A stretch of DNA of 64,000 bases from positions 3,318,001 to 3,382,000 of the forward strand of contig NZ_CP014263.1 of the NCBI RefSeq assembly GCF_001988955.1, written 5' to 3'. The DNA is from Spirosoma montaniterrae. GTDB lineage: Bacteria > Bacteroidota > Bacteroidia > Cytophagales > Spirosomataceae. Position 1 is the stretch's first letter. Every line of letters starts with the position of its first letter. The translations under genes were made by a program, and so were the position numbers. Of this stretch, positions 35,618 to 44,177 are shown one piece after another. The notes beneath the pieces were generated by a model that saw only the letters and a program-made list of their open reading frames with translations, did not search any database and was not told the origin of the DNA.

Positions 35618-36961
35618 ATGCAAACGAAACCAGCCGCACCACCTGCCCCTTCTGTGCTGGGCACTATGACCAACTATCGCTGGCGAATTCTGAGCCTGCT
35701 TTTTTTTGCCACTACCATCAACTACGTTGACCGGAGCGTTCTCTCCTACGTAGTCAACAACGACGACTTTAAACGGCAAATGCTTGATCTGGCACCGGGT
35801 ACGCTGCTCAACGCCGATCATGAGAAAGCCTTTAACGTGCTGTATGGCAACGTACAGTCGCTGTTTAAACTGGCTTATGGGCTGGGTTTTGTGCTGATGG
35901 GCTGGCTCATCGACCGGCTCGGTACGCGGCTGGGATACGCCATTTCCATCACGCTCTGGTCGTTGTCGGCCATTGCCCACGGGTTTGTGGGCAGTGTGCG
36001 CGGACTTGCGGTAGTGCGTGTCGGGCTGGGTATCGGCGAAGCGGGTAACTTCCCGTCGGCCATCAAGACCGTAGCCGAATGGTTTCCAGTAAAAGAGCGG
36101 TCACTGGCTACGGGCCTGTTCAACTCCGGGGCCAATCTGGGCATTATTCTGACCGCTTTTTCAGTACCGTATCTACTCGAACGATACGGCTGGCAAACCA
36201 CGTTTTTGGTCAGTAGCTGCTTAGGCGTTGTTTTGTTGATACTCTGGCTCTTATTCTACCGTCGGCCCGAAGAACATCGCAGCGTGTCGGAGGTTGAACT
36301 GGCGCATATTCACAGCGACAACGAGACGGTCAGCACCGAAAAGCTTGGCTGGGGGAAAGTGATTCCGTACCGGCAGGCGTGGGCTTTTGCCGCTGGTAAA
36401 TTCATGACCGACTGCGTGTGGTGGTTCTATCTGACGTGGCTCCCCAAGTTTTTCAACGAAAATGCATCATTCAAGCTCGACCTGAAAACCATTGGTCCGG
36501 CATTCTTGGTCATCTATTTGGTTTCCGACGCCGGTAGTATTCTGTTCGGCTATGTGTCTACGTCGTTTATCAAGCGCGGATGGTCGCCCAATGCAGCCCG
36601 CAAAACCACTATGCTGCTTTGTGCGCTTTGCGTGGTGCCGATTTACTTTGCGTCGGTCACGGGGAGTTTGGTCGTTGCGGTTGCGCTGATTGCCATAGCC
36701 GCAGCCGCGCATCAGGGCTGGTCGGCCAATTTGTACACCATTGTTACCGACATGTTTCCGAAGCGGGCGGTGGCGTCGGTAATTGGGTTTGGCGGCATGT
36801 TTGGGGCACTGGGCGGTGCATTGCTCGATAAAAATTCGGGCTGGCTTATCAACAACTTCGGCTATGGCTCGCTGTTTCTGATTGCGTCGGTTGCCTATCT
36901 GTCGGCATTGGCCGTTATTCACCTGCTGGTGCCGAAACTCGCACCGATTCCTGAGAAATAA
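35618..36961 (+). CDS. MFS transporter, hexuronate/ACS family-like
   Basis: 447 residues with about 12 membrane helices. Seen: the opening NYRWRILSLLFFATTINYVDRSVLSYV, typical of the anion:cation symporter (ACS) family of ExuT-like transporters, and the MFS motif GWLIDRLGTRLG between helices 2 and 3. ACS members carry glucuronate, galacturonate and similar sugar acids in symport with protons. The context, with glucuronoyl esterase and xylanase on one side and KDPG aldolase on the other, supports glucuronate as substrate (inference). The open frame has no competing start nearby. A perfect palindrome lies between this gene and the next. Confidence 0.88.
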   Translation: MQTKPAAPPAPSVLGTMTNYRWRILSLLFFATTINYVDRSVLSYVVNNDDFKRQMLDLAPGTLLNADHEKAFNVLYGNVQSLFKLAYGLGFVLMGWLIDRLGTRLGYAISITLWSLSAIAHGFVGSVRGLAVVRVGLGIGEAGNFPSAIKTVAEWFPVKERSLATGLFNSGANLGIILTAFSVPYLLERYGWQTTFLVSSCLGVVLLILWLLFYRRPEEHRSVSEVELAHIHSDNETVSTEKLGWGKVIPYRQAWAFAAGKFMTDCVWWFYLTWLPKFFNENASFKLDLKTIGPAFLVIYLVSDAGSILFGYVSTSFIKRGWSPNAARKTTMLLCALCVVPIYFASVTGSLVVAVALIAIAAAAHQGWSANLYTIVTDMFPKRAVASVIGFGGMFGALGGALLDKNSGWLINNFGYGSLFLIASVAYLSALAVIHLLVPKLAPIPEK

Positions 36962-36966
36962 AAACA

Positions 36967-37056
36967 CCCCACCCCAACCCCTCCCCGTTAGGGAGGGGCA
37001 TCTAAAGAAGCTTACGCGAGTAAGCCCCTCCCTAACGGGGAGGGGTTGGGGTGGGG
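36967..37056. repeat. Intergenic inverted repeat, family D (CCCCACCCC type)
   Basis: Perfect 33-bp arms 36967-36999 and 37024-37056 with a 24-bp loop. It fills the gap between the transporter stop (36961) and the KDPG aldolase start (37067). The second copy at 61835-61925 has the same arm ends and shares the loop core GAAGCTTACG, so this is a defined element, not just a random GC hairpin. Confidence 0.95.
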
Positions 37057-37066
37057 TAACAACACG

Positions 37067-37714
37067 ATGACCACAACTGACCAACTTCTTCAAGCCGGTA
37101 TCGTTCCGGTTTTTTCCCATGCAGACGCCGATATAAGCGTTCAGGTCGTTCGGGCAAGCTACGCGGGCGGTATCCGGGTGTTTGAATACACCAACCGAAA
37201 CGCGTCGGCACTCGACAATTTTAAGCGATTAGTGGCCGCAAAAGCCGACCATTTTCCCGATATGCTGCTGGGTATTGGCACTATCTGGCAACCCGAACAC
37301 GCCCGGCAGTTCATCGAAGCCGGGGCCGCGTTTGTGGTAGCTCCGGGCCTGAATCCGGCAGTGGGCGACGTTTGCCGGACGCAGAACGTGCCGTGGCTAC
37401 CGGGCTGCATGACCGTGTCGGAGGTTTTTCAGGCGATGCAGGCCGGGGCCGATTTTGTCAAAATTTTTCCGGGCGAGGTAGTTGGTCCAGCCTTCGTGCG
37501 GTCGGTAAAGAGCGTACTGCCCACGGCGCGGCTGATGGTGACGGGGGGCGTTGAACCAACCGAAGCAAGCCTGTCGGCCTGGTTTGGCGCGGGCGTAACG
37601 GCGGTCGGCATGGGATCGCAACTATTTCAGAAACAGGCTATTGCCGAGCAGAATTGGAAAGCTATCGAGCAAATGGTTTCACGAACGCTGACAATTCTGG
37701 AGCAGATTCGGTAA
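37067..37714 (+). CDS. eda: KDPG/KHG aldolase
   Basis: 215 residues from the ATG at 37067 (the open frame extends 7 codons upstream into the palindrome). This class I aldolase splits 2-keto-3-deoxy-6-phosphogluconate into pyruvate and glyceraldehyde-3-phosphate, the last step of hexuronate breakdown. Seen: GIVPVFSHADADI near the N-terminus, GIRVFEYTNRNASAL, LLGIGTIW, FVVAPGLNPAVG, the Schiff-base Lys in GADFVKIFPGEV and MVTGGVEPTEASLSAWF. The length fits the family. Fed by glucuronate from the neighbouring transporter it would complete the pathway, but the intermediate steps (uxaC, uxuA/uxuB-type, kdgK) are not in this window. Confidence 0.93.
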   Translation: MTTTDQLLQAGIVPVFSHADADISVQVVRASYAGGIRVFEYTNRNASALDNFKRLVAAKADHFPDMLLGIGTIWQPEHARQFIEAGAAFVVAPGLNPAVGDVCRTQNVPWLPGCMTVSEVFQAMQAGADFVKIFPGEVVGPAFVRSVKSVLPTARLMVTGGVEPTEASLSAWFGAGVTAVGMGSQLFQKQAIAEQNWKAIEQMVSRTLTILEQIR

Positions 37715-37717
37715 TAC

Positions 37718-38713
37718 TTAAAATGCCACCGACTTTAGCCGTAAGCCCAGGTTTTCGGGCATTCCAAACACGAGATTCATATTTTGCACAGCCTGCCCCG
37801 ACGCCCCTTTTGTCAGGTTATCGATGATGCTCGTGATAAGCAGTTGCCCGTTGTGTAGTTCCAGATGCAACAGGCATTTATTCGTGTTCACTACCTGTTT
37901 CAGATCAATCGGCGTGTCGCTCAGGTGCGTAAACGGATGTTCGGCGTAGTAGCTGCTATACAGGGTTTTAGCTTCATCGAGCGTACCGCCATAGGGGGTG
38001 TAGACATTTGCCATGATGCCGCGCGTGAAGTCGCCCCGGTACGGAACGAAGTTGATGGCTCCCGTAAAGTCGGGGCCGCCGTGGATTCGGTCGAGTTGGG
38101 TCAGACTTTGACGGATTTCGGCGAGGTGCTGATGCGTGAAGGCTTTGTATATCGAGACGTTGTTATTACGCCACGTAAAGCCGGTTGTTGGCACCAACGC
38201 CTGCCCTGCTCCGGTACTGCCCGTAATCGCGCTTACATGCACATCGTGGTTGAGCAGACCAGCTTTTGCCAGCGGCAATAGAGCCAATTGAATAGCCGTA
38301 GCGAAACAGCCGGGATTTGCTACGCGGGTAGCCTCGGCAATACGGTCGCGGTTCAGTTCGGGCAGACCATACACAAAATCGTCGCTTTCGTCGCGAAAGT
38401 CAGCACTGAGGTCAATTACCGTCACGTCGTCCGAAATTTCGTGTTCGGTCATGAATGTTTTCGACGCGCCGTGTCCCGAACAGAGAAAAATAACGTCTAA
38501 ATCCAGTTCTTCGTCTTCGTCTGCGGGGCCGCTGAACGTCAGATCGGTATCGCCCAGCAGGTCGGTGTGGGTGGTCCAGACGGGTTTGCCGGCCTGACTA
38601 TTGCTTTGCACAAAGGCGATATTGACGAACGGGTGATTGATGAGAATGCGCAGTAGTTCGCCCCCCGTGTACCCGGCTCCGCCGATGATGCCTACCTGTA
38701 TTTTATCGTTCAT
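37718..38713 (-). CDS. argC: N-acetyl-gamma-glutamyl-phosphate reductase
   Basis: 331 residues from the ATG at 38713. It reduces N-acetylglutamyl phosphate to the semialdehyde with NADPH in arginine biosynthesis. Seen: the NADP-binding start VGIIGGAGYTGGELLRIL, the catalytic cysteine motif RVANPGCFATAIQLALLP, and TGSTGAGQALVPTTGFTWRNNN. The PGCFATA variant replaces the usual PGCYPTA, as in several Bacteroidota. Its start overlaps the upstream GT9 stop as ATGA, so translation is coupled. It ends 3 bp from the convergent KDPG aldolase stop. Confidence 0.95.
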   Translation of the reverse strand: MNDKIQVGIIGGAGYTGGELLRILINHPFVNIAFVQSNSQAGKPVWTTHTDLLGDTDLTFSGPADEDEELDLDVIFLCSGHGASKTFMTEHEISDDVTVIDLSADFRDESDDFVYGLPELNRDRIAEATRVANPGCFATAIQLALLPLAKAGLLNHDVHVSAITGSTGAGQALVPTTGFTWRNNNVSIYKAFTHQHLAEIRQSLTQLDRIHGGPDFTGAINFVPYRGDFTRGIMANVYTPYGGTLDEAKTLYSSYYAEHPFTHLSDTPIDLKQVVNTNKCLLHLELHNGQLLITSIIDNLTKGASGQAVQNMNLVFGMPENLGLRLKSVAF

Positions 38714-39912
38714 TGTTTTAAAACTAATTTCTGTATCCACTCAAACGCACGGTCGAGCGTGGTGGCATCAAATGTGGTTACGTATTCAGATTGAAAATCG
38801 GGCCGGTGAATAGTTAGTTCCCGGCTGGCAGTATGGTTGTGGAGCACGAGCGTAGGCCGGGCCGAAATCGGAAAAAACTGTAACCCCATACCGTTGTAAA
38901 AAAAGGCCACCGTAGGGCAGAAAATCGAACATAGATGCACTGGCAGCGAATCGAGCGTAACGGCATACTGCGACGCCCCGGCCAACACCGCCATCTCCTG
39001 AATAGTCAGCTTGCCCACCGCCGACACAATCCGACTGGCATCAACGGCGTGATTGCGCCGAAGTGTTTCGTAAATCGTGGCTGTGAAATTGGTTTGGCCG
39101 CTCAACACCAGCGTTGCGGTATCATCGGGCAAAACGCGCCGGGCCACATCGAGCCAAAACTCCGTTGGCAGCATTTTTTCGGTGCCGCCCGCTTCGGGGC
39201 AGAGTAACACCACCGGTCCGGCTGGTTGCGGCTGACCGAGTTTCTGCCAGATTTGCCCGGCGGTCAGGCCCGGCGTCTCGAAATACGGTTGAATGGTTTC
39301 AATGCTGGCCGAAATGCCGAGCGGTTTCCATAATTCATCGAGCAGCGTGAAATGGTGAAACTCGCCGTTGGGCAGAAAAAACTCATCATCCAGCAAGCCA
39401 CCCCAGCCCCGCGCCCCGAAGCCAATGGCCCGGCGCACCCGGATGAACGGCAATACGAAATGCAGTGGTGAATTAGCAAATCGAATATCGACCGAATAAT
39501 CATAGGTCTCGGTTTTCAAAGCTGCCACCGCCGACCGAAACGTTTGCCGAAAGCTTTGCCACTTCTTCAGGTTCGACCAGTTTCGGCGGTTTGTGTTGGG
39601 GTGGTTCAGGTGCAACACGCGCCGGATGTACGGATTCGACTGCCAGATGGGGTCACACCAATCGCCCGACAGCACGTCGATGACGGCATCGGGGTAGCGT
39701 TGGCGCACGACCGGAAAAATATACGACAGAATAAGGGCGTCGCCCAAATGCCCCGACGTCATAAACAGAATTTTCGGGCGCACGGCGTCGGGCGGACCAA
39801 AATTCCGGCGTTTGTAGCGGCCCCGTGCGTAGCGATCCACAAACCAGTCCATCAGGGCCAATGGGTAGGCTACGCTGCGGGGGGCGCAATAATCTCGTCC
39901 GTAAACAATCAC
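38710..39912 (-). CDS. Glycosyltransferase family 9 (heptosyltransferase-like)
   Basis: 400 residues, starting with GTG. This start is supported by a 4-bp overlap (GTGA) with the argG stop; an internal Met (MDWFVDRYARGRYKRR) is the alternative. GT9 enzymes transfer heptose or related sugars onto lipid A-core. Seen: ILFMTSGHLGDALILSYIFPVVRQRYP at the Rossmann start, and the C-terminal acceptor/donor region VLLCPEAGGTEKMLPTEFWLDVA with LAGASQYAVTLDSLPVHLC. It is sandwiched between argG and argC with 4-bp overlaps on both sides, although it has no obvious role in arginine synthesis. Confidence 0.88.
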   Translation of the reverse strand: MIVYGRDYCAPRSVAYPLALMDWFVDRYARGRYKRRNFGPPDAVRPKILFMTSGHLGDALILSYIFPVVRQRYPDAVIDVLSGDWCDPIWQSNPYIRRVLHLNHPNTNRRNWSNLKKWQSFRQTFRSAVAALKTETYDYSVDIRFANSPLHFVLPFIRVRRAIGFGARGWGGLLDDEFFLPNGEFHHFTLLDELWKPLGISASIETIQPYFETPGLTAGQIWQKLGQPQPAGPVVLLCPEAGGTEKMLPTEFWLDVARRVLPDDTATLVLSGQTNFTATIYETLRRNHAVDASRIVSAVGKLTIQEMAVLAGASQYAVTLDSLPVHLCSIFCPTVAFFYNGMGLQFFPISARPTLVLHNHTASRELTIHRPDFQSEYVTTFDATTLDRAFEWIQKLVLKQ

Positions 39913-41102
39913 TGGTTGCTAATTTTCTCGTAGATCATAACCTGATTCGACGCTACTTTCGAGAAGCCGCGCACGTCGTCGCCGGTCCAGGCGTTGTTCA
40001 TCTCGCCGTATGAACCAAACGTAGCCGACATCAGATCATATTCCGACTCGATACCCAGCACCGTAAACCGATGCGGAGCTAATTGCACATGCACCTTGCC
40101 CGACACATGACCTTGTGTATCGGCCAGAAACGTTTCGATGTTGCGCATCACGGGGTCCATAAACTGCCCCTCGTGGAGCATGGTGCCGTACCAGTTGGCG
40201 AGTTGTTCTTTCCAGTACAGTTGCCACTTGGTCAGTACGTGTTTTTCGAGGGTGTGGTGGGCTTTGATGAGGATGAGCGGGGCCGGAGCCTCGAACCCAA
40301 CGCGGCCTTTGATACCGATAATGGTGTCGCCCACGTGAATGTCGCGCCCAATGCCAAACGGTCCGGCCAGTTCGGTCAGCCGCCGAATGGCATCAACCGG
40401 GTTAGCAAACATCTCTGTATCAATGCCTTTGATTTCGCCGTGTATGAACGTGAGCGTGATGGTTTCCGGCTCTACTTTCGATACCTGCGTGGGCCAGGCC
40501 GATTCGGGCAGGTACTGGTCTGAGGTCAGCGTTTCTTTGCCACCCACCGACGTGCCCCACAAACCCTTGTTGATGGAATAGGCTGCTTTGTGCCACTCCT
40601 GCTCCACACCCTTGTTTTTAAGGTATTCGATTTCGGCCTCACGCGAAAGCCGCAAATCGCGGATGGGCGTAATGATTTCGGCTTCAGGAGCAATGATCCG
40701 AAACGCCATATCGAAGCGTACCTGATCGTTGCCCGCGCCGGTGCTGCCGTGAGCAATGGCTGTTGCACCAATCTGCCGGGCATATTCGGCGGCTGCAATG
40801 GCCTGAAAAATGCGTTCGGCACTCACGCAGAGCGGATACGTGTTGTTTTTCAGCACGTTACCAAACACCAGAAACTTCAGGCATTGCTGATAGTAATCGT
40901 CGGTTTTAGAAATCGTCGCGTGCGATTTCACACCCAGCGAGTAGGCCCGTTCTTCAATGGCCTGAAGTTCGGCATCCGAAAAACCGCCCGTATCGACCAG
41001 CACCGAGTGGACTTCCATCTGCCGATCTTCCGATAAATATTTAACGCAGAACGAGGTATCAAGGCCCCCGCTAAAGGCAAGTACTACTTTTTGTTGAGAC
41101 AT
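39909..41102 (-). CDS. argG: Argininosuccinate synthase
   Basis: 397 residues from the ATG at 41102 (MSQQKVVLAFSGGLDTSFC); a longer frame upstream reads out of a spacer. It joins citrulline and aspartate with ATP. Seen: the PP-loop AFSGGLDTSFC, the family signature AHGSTGAGNDQVRFD, and EWHKAAYSINKGLWGTSVGG. The length fits the family. It is the first gene of an argG-GT9-argC operon; the stop overlaps the GTG start of GT9. No ArgR box was identified by eye. Confidence 0.95.
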   Translation of the reverse strand: MSQQKVVLAFSGGLDTSFCVKYLSEDRQMEVHSVLVDTGGFSDAELQAIEERAYSLGVKSHATISKTDDYYQQCLKFLVFGNVLKNNTYPLCVSAERIFQAIAAAEYARQIGATAIAHGSTGAGNDQVRFDMAFRIIAPEAEIITPIRDLRLSREAEIEYLKNKGVEQEWHKAAYSINKGLWGTSVGGKETLTSDQYLPESAWPTQVSKVEPETITLTFIHGEIKGIDTEMFANPVDAIRRLTELAGPFGIGRDIHVGDTIIGIKGRVGFEAPAPLILIKAHHTLEKHVLTKWQLYWKEQLANWYGTMLHEGQFMDPVMRNIETFLADTQGHVSGKVHVQLAPHRFTVLGIESEYDLMSATFGSYGEMNNAWTGDDVRGFSKVASNQVMIYEKISNQ

Positions 41103-41628
41103 CGGGAACAGGGAACAGTGAGCAGCCAACAACCAACAGCAGTGGCTCAGTTGACGCGTTCAGGATCAATTTGCGGGGGCAAATATCGGGCTTGTTCGCG
41201 TAACTTGCGCAGTAAGTTTAAGGATGACTTATTTTTGCCAAGACCATGAACACAAATAAACCAGACCCAGCCATTTCTGATAAAAGGCTTTATGTGGATG
41301 AGTTTAGAGAGAAGTTACTGTCCTCATTCGTTATCGTACAAAAACAAAAGGAAGGGAAGATAATAGCGCAAGCTTTGGCAAAAGCGGCTAAATAATAGTC
41401 AGATGCATACAGAATAAAAAAAGACAGTTGTTGATTAACAGTGAGGTATCGCGCATGCAAATACGGTCTTGTACATACAGCTTGAATATCATTTATCCAA
41501 AATATAGCTCGGAGTCATAAAAAAGCTGTTATACTTAATGCATTAGTTAGTATTATTGTGTGATAGTAACTCATTATTGTTTAGAGTTAAACTTGTGTCC
41601 ACTATATAGGTCTCAAACAAACTGAAAC
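41103..41628. other. AT-rich intergenic region with a possible small gene, 526 bp
   Basis: Between argG and the DUF6161-like gene. The first about 60 bp contain AGCCAACAACCAACAG-like words that recall family E palindromes, without a complete inverted repeat. From about 41240 on it is clearly AT-rich. A 49-codon ORF is at 41246-41395. No tRNA, att-site-like direct repeat or integrase was seen. Confidence 0.55.
41246..41395 (+). CDS. Possible orphan small protein, 49 residues
   Basis: ATG at 41246 and TAA at 41393-41395. The sequence is charged and looks helical (KRLYVDEFREKLLSSFVIV, then QKQKEGKIIAQALAKAAK). It is too short to assign and has no recognised relative. It precedes the DUF6161-like gene by 233 bp in the same AT-rich stretch, so it could belong to the same acquired segment or be a remnant. 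Reported with low confidence. Confidence 0.3.
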   Translation: MNTNKPDPAISDKRLYVDEFREKLLSSFVIVQKQKEGKIIAQALAKAAK

Positions 41629-42915
41629 ATGACTAACGCCGAAGTCAGAAATAGAATCTCTAATGCACCTGCCAGTAATTGGTTCCAAGAAATATCTGAA
41701 ACATTTGACTTTCATTACGTCAATTTCCATCTCGAATTAAAGGGAGTTTCGGCAATTTACGAATATGTAAATCAACAACTATCTGGTTGGGAGAAACTTG
41801 GAGATCTACCGGATGAATTGAAAAGTAACACCGAATATTTTAACACTATTAGAAATCAGATCATTTACTTTGTCACCAATTATACTGAAGGCGAGCATAA
41901 TTTAGCGTATTATTGGCAAAGTCATGTTCAAAGGTATATTAATGGTTCCGGCTACGCCTTACCCTACGACATCCCAGAAGTAGATTTCTTAATAAAGGTT
42001 TATAAGAGTACCCCTTCATATTTTAAAGGAGCTTATGGGGCAATTGTGCAAAACAGTGTTAATCATAGTAATAAAGATTCTTTATATGGAGTGCTTCTCG
42101 CATATGAGTTTGCTCTAAAAGATCATACGGAAATAACTCAGAGAAGAAAAGCGGAAAGGGAATCAATCTCAAAAATCAGAAATGATTTTCAACAGTATCT
42201 TTCTGAATCTGAAGCCCAGCTTGTGCAGCATCTAAAGAATGCTGACAAAAACTATAATGAGTACGTAATACGAATTGACGAACTGAAATCAGAGAAAGAA
42301 ACATTGTTCACAGATTGGTTTGAAAAAACAAAGACAGAGGAATGGCATAACTGGTTTGAGGGTACAAAAAATGAAAAGTGGCATAACTGGTTTCTCTCAT
42401 CGACAGAAAAAGTCTCTGATTTAGAGAACACTTATAAGCAAAAGCTCAAACTTGAAGAGCCTGCAAAATATTGGAGTCAAAGGGCAGATAACCTAAAAAC
42501 TCAAGGGTGGTGGTTTCTTGGTATAATGGTGGTTCTTGTTTTTGGAACTTGCTGGTCTTTAGGTCAAATTCTTTGGTCAACTCCTGAACAGATATATAGC
42601 AGTTGGTTTGGTGACGATAAAAGTGCAGCTATACGATGGTCAATCATATACGTTACCCTAATATCGTTTATAGCTTTTTGCATCAGGGCTTTAACTAAAG
42701 TTATGTTCAGTTCCTTCCATTTAGCACGTGATTGTGAAGAACGGTACACTTTGACCTACTTTTATTTATCTCTTTTGAAGGATTCTCAAGTAGATGAGAA
42801 GGACAGACAATTGATTATGCAGTCCTTATTTAGCAGAGCTGAAACCGGTTTACTTAAAGACGACTCGTCGCCAACTATGCCTAATGATATGATTAGTAAA
42901 GTCATGTCTAAGTAG
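41629..42915 (+). CDS. DUF6161-like protein with two membrane helices
   Basis: 428 residues, markedly AT-rich in codon use compared with its neighbours. Residues 1-180 are a soluble helical region, 180-280 a coiled coil (KAERESISKIRNDFQQYL, KNADKNYNEYVIRIDELKSEKE), with a triple near-repeat around residues 226-255 (DWFEKTKTEEWHNWF, EGTKNEKWHNWF, LSSTEK). Two membrane helices follow (WWFLGIMVVLVFGTCWSLGQILW and IRWSIIYVTLISFIAFCIRAL). The C-terminus FHLARDCEERYTLTYFYLSLL...FSRAETGLLKDD matches my recollection of the DUF6161 family. Function unknown; an isolated, AT-rich membrane protein with coiled coil is the sort of gene often found among defence candidates (inference only). Confidence 0.7.
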   Translation: MTNAEVRNRISNAPASNWFQEISETFDFHYVNFHLELKGVSAIYEYVNQQLSGWEKLGDLPDELKSNTEYFNTIRNQIIYFVTNYTEGEHNLAYYWQSHVQRYINGSGYALPYDIPEVDFLIKVYKSTPSYFKGAYGAIVQNSVNHSNKDSLYGVLLAYEFALKDHTEITQRRKAERESISKIRNDFQQYLSESEAQLVQHLKNADKNYNEYVIRIDELKSEKETLFTDWFEKTKTEEWHNWFEGTKNEKWHNWFLSSTEKVSDLENTYKQKLKLEEPAKYWSQRADNLKTQGWWFLGIMVVLVFGTCWSLGQILWSTPEQIYSSWFGDDKSAAIRWSIIYVTLISFIAFCIRALTKVMFSSFHLARDCEERYTLTYFYLSLLKDSQVDEKDRQLIMQSLFSRAETGLLKDDSSPTMPNDMISKVMSK

Positions 42916-42927
42916 CAACGTAAATCC

Positions 42928-43284
42928 ATGCTAACCGCGACACATCCCAAATTGCCCATGCGGGACAAGGCCGCAACTAAAGATTTTTACCTGACTAAGC
43001 TGGGCTTCACCGTGTTTGGCAACACCGACCATGCCAACTACCTGATGGTAGAGAAAGACGGCCTGCAACTTCATTTCTTCGCCCACCCCGACCTCGACCC
43101 AGCCGAAAACTACGGGCAGGTCTACATTCGCACCAATGACATCGACGCGTTGTATGCATCCTTGCCGGGCGGTCAAACTATTGTTCACCCCAATGACCCC
43201 TTGCAGCTAAAGCCCTGGGGACAGAAAGAGTTTTCGGTACTCGACCCCGACAATAATCTCCTGACGTTTGGGCAAAGTTTTTAA
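42928..43284 (+). CDS. VOC (glyoxalase/bleomycin-resistance) superfamily protein
   Basis: 118 residues, a single beta-alpha-beta-beta-beta module pair. Seen: ATHPKLPMRDKAATKDFYLTKLGFTVFG at the start, YLMVEKDGLQLHFF in the middle and the C-terminal QKEFSVLDPDNNLLTFGQ. It looks like the bleomycin-binding or fosfomycin-type branch; metal ligands and substrate cannot be fixed. It starts 12 bp after the DUF6161-like stop but returns to the GC-rich codon use of the surrounding chromosome. Confidence 0.88.
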   Translation: MLTATHPKLPMRDKAATKDFYLTKLGFTVFGNTDHANYLMVEKDGLQLHFFAHPDLDPAENYGQVYIRTNDIDALYASLPGGQTIVHPNDPLQLKPWGQKEFSVLDPDNNLLTFGQSF

Positions 43285-43298
43285 AAACAGCCAACTCT

Positions 43299-44177
43299 TC
43301 ACAGCAATACCAATAAACTACTCGGCAACACCTTTACCTCGGCGCGACCATCGGGCAGCGTCAGGGGTTCGCCGTCGGCGTGGATTAGTAGCGGACCGTT
43401 ACTTTCGACTGTGGCTCTCGTAATCGTTTGCCCGCGCCAGTACGCCGACCGGTTCAGGGTCTTATTGAACAATCGCCACATTAGCAAACCGCTCATTTGC
43501 GCCGGAAACGGGCGAATTTCGCACTGATCGAGCCGCCCGTCGGCAATGTTGGCCGTAGGGGCCATCCAGGCGTTATTACCAAACTGCCCAGCGTTGGCAA
43601 ACGTCAGTGAGAATAGGGTTCTCTCCTGATCATCAATCACATAGCTGCCTGGCTGGTAGTTCCAGAATGCGCCAAAAGCTGTGCGGATGTAGGTAGGCAA
43701 ACCGCGCACGGGTTGCCGGGCAAACAAATGCGCTACGTAGGCTTCAAAACCCAGCCCGGCAGTACAGAAAAACGGATGCCCGCTCACCTCGCCACTGTCG
43801 ATCACTACCGGTCGGCCCACCAATGCGTGTTCAACGGCTTGTGTAGGATTGAGCGGAATGCCAAGATGCCGGGCCAGCCCGTTGCCCGACCCAACGGGTA
43901 CTATACCGAGGGCAGTGGGTGCCCGGCGCAAGGCCCGCGCCGTTTCATTAATGGTGCCATCGCCCCCAATAGCCAGTATGCGGCTTACACTTTGGGCCAC
44001 AGCCGCCGTTGCCAGTTCGGTAGCATGGCCGGGGTGTTCGGTAAACACCGCGTCGGCATCAAAATCGAGCGACTCGGCCCGGCGCAGAAACGCATCGCGC
44101 AGGGCCGTCTTCTGCGCCAGTGAAGTAGTACCCGACAGCGGATTGATGATCGCCAGGACAGTGGATCGTTTCGCCAT
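43299..44177 (-). CDS. Diacylglycerol-kinase-family lipid kinase
   Basis: 292 residues. N-terminal kinase catalytic domain with AIINPLSGTTS, and the hallmark ILAIGGDGTINETARAL followed by LGIVPVGSGNGLARHLGIP. The C-terminal beta domain follows (QFGNNAWMAPTANIADGRLDQCEIRPF, LLIHADGEPLTLPDG). It phosphorylates a lipid such as diacylglycerol or sphingosine-like bases; which one is unknown. Since the window also has an SPT-like enzyme, a sphingoid-base kinase role is possible but not shown. Its ATG directly follows the stop of the tiny membrane-peptide gene. Confidence 0.9.
   Translation of the reverse strand: MAKRSTVLAIINPLSGTTSLAQKTALRDAFLRRAESLDFDADAVFTEHPGHATELATAAVAQSVSRILAIGGDGTINETARALRRAPTALGIVPVGSGNGLARHLGIPLNPTQAVEHALVGRPVVIDSGEVSGHPFFCTAGLGFEAYVAHLFARQPVRGLPTYIRTAFGAFWNYQPGSYVIDDQERTLFSLTFANAGQFGNNAWMAPTANIADGRLDQCEIRPFPAQMSGLLMWRLFNKTLNRSAYWRGQTITRATVESNGPLLIHADGEPLTLPDGRAEVKVLPSSLLVLL

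Noticed and set aside
41112..41150. Words AGCCAACAACCAACAG resemble family E palindromes
   Set aside because: No complete reverse-complement partner is nearby (only a short TGAGC/GCTCA pairing), so it is at most a decayed half element.
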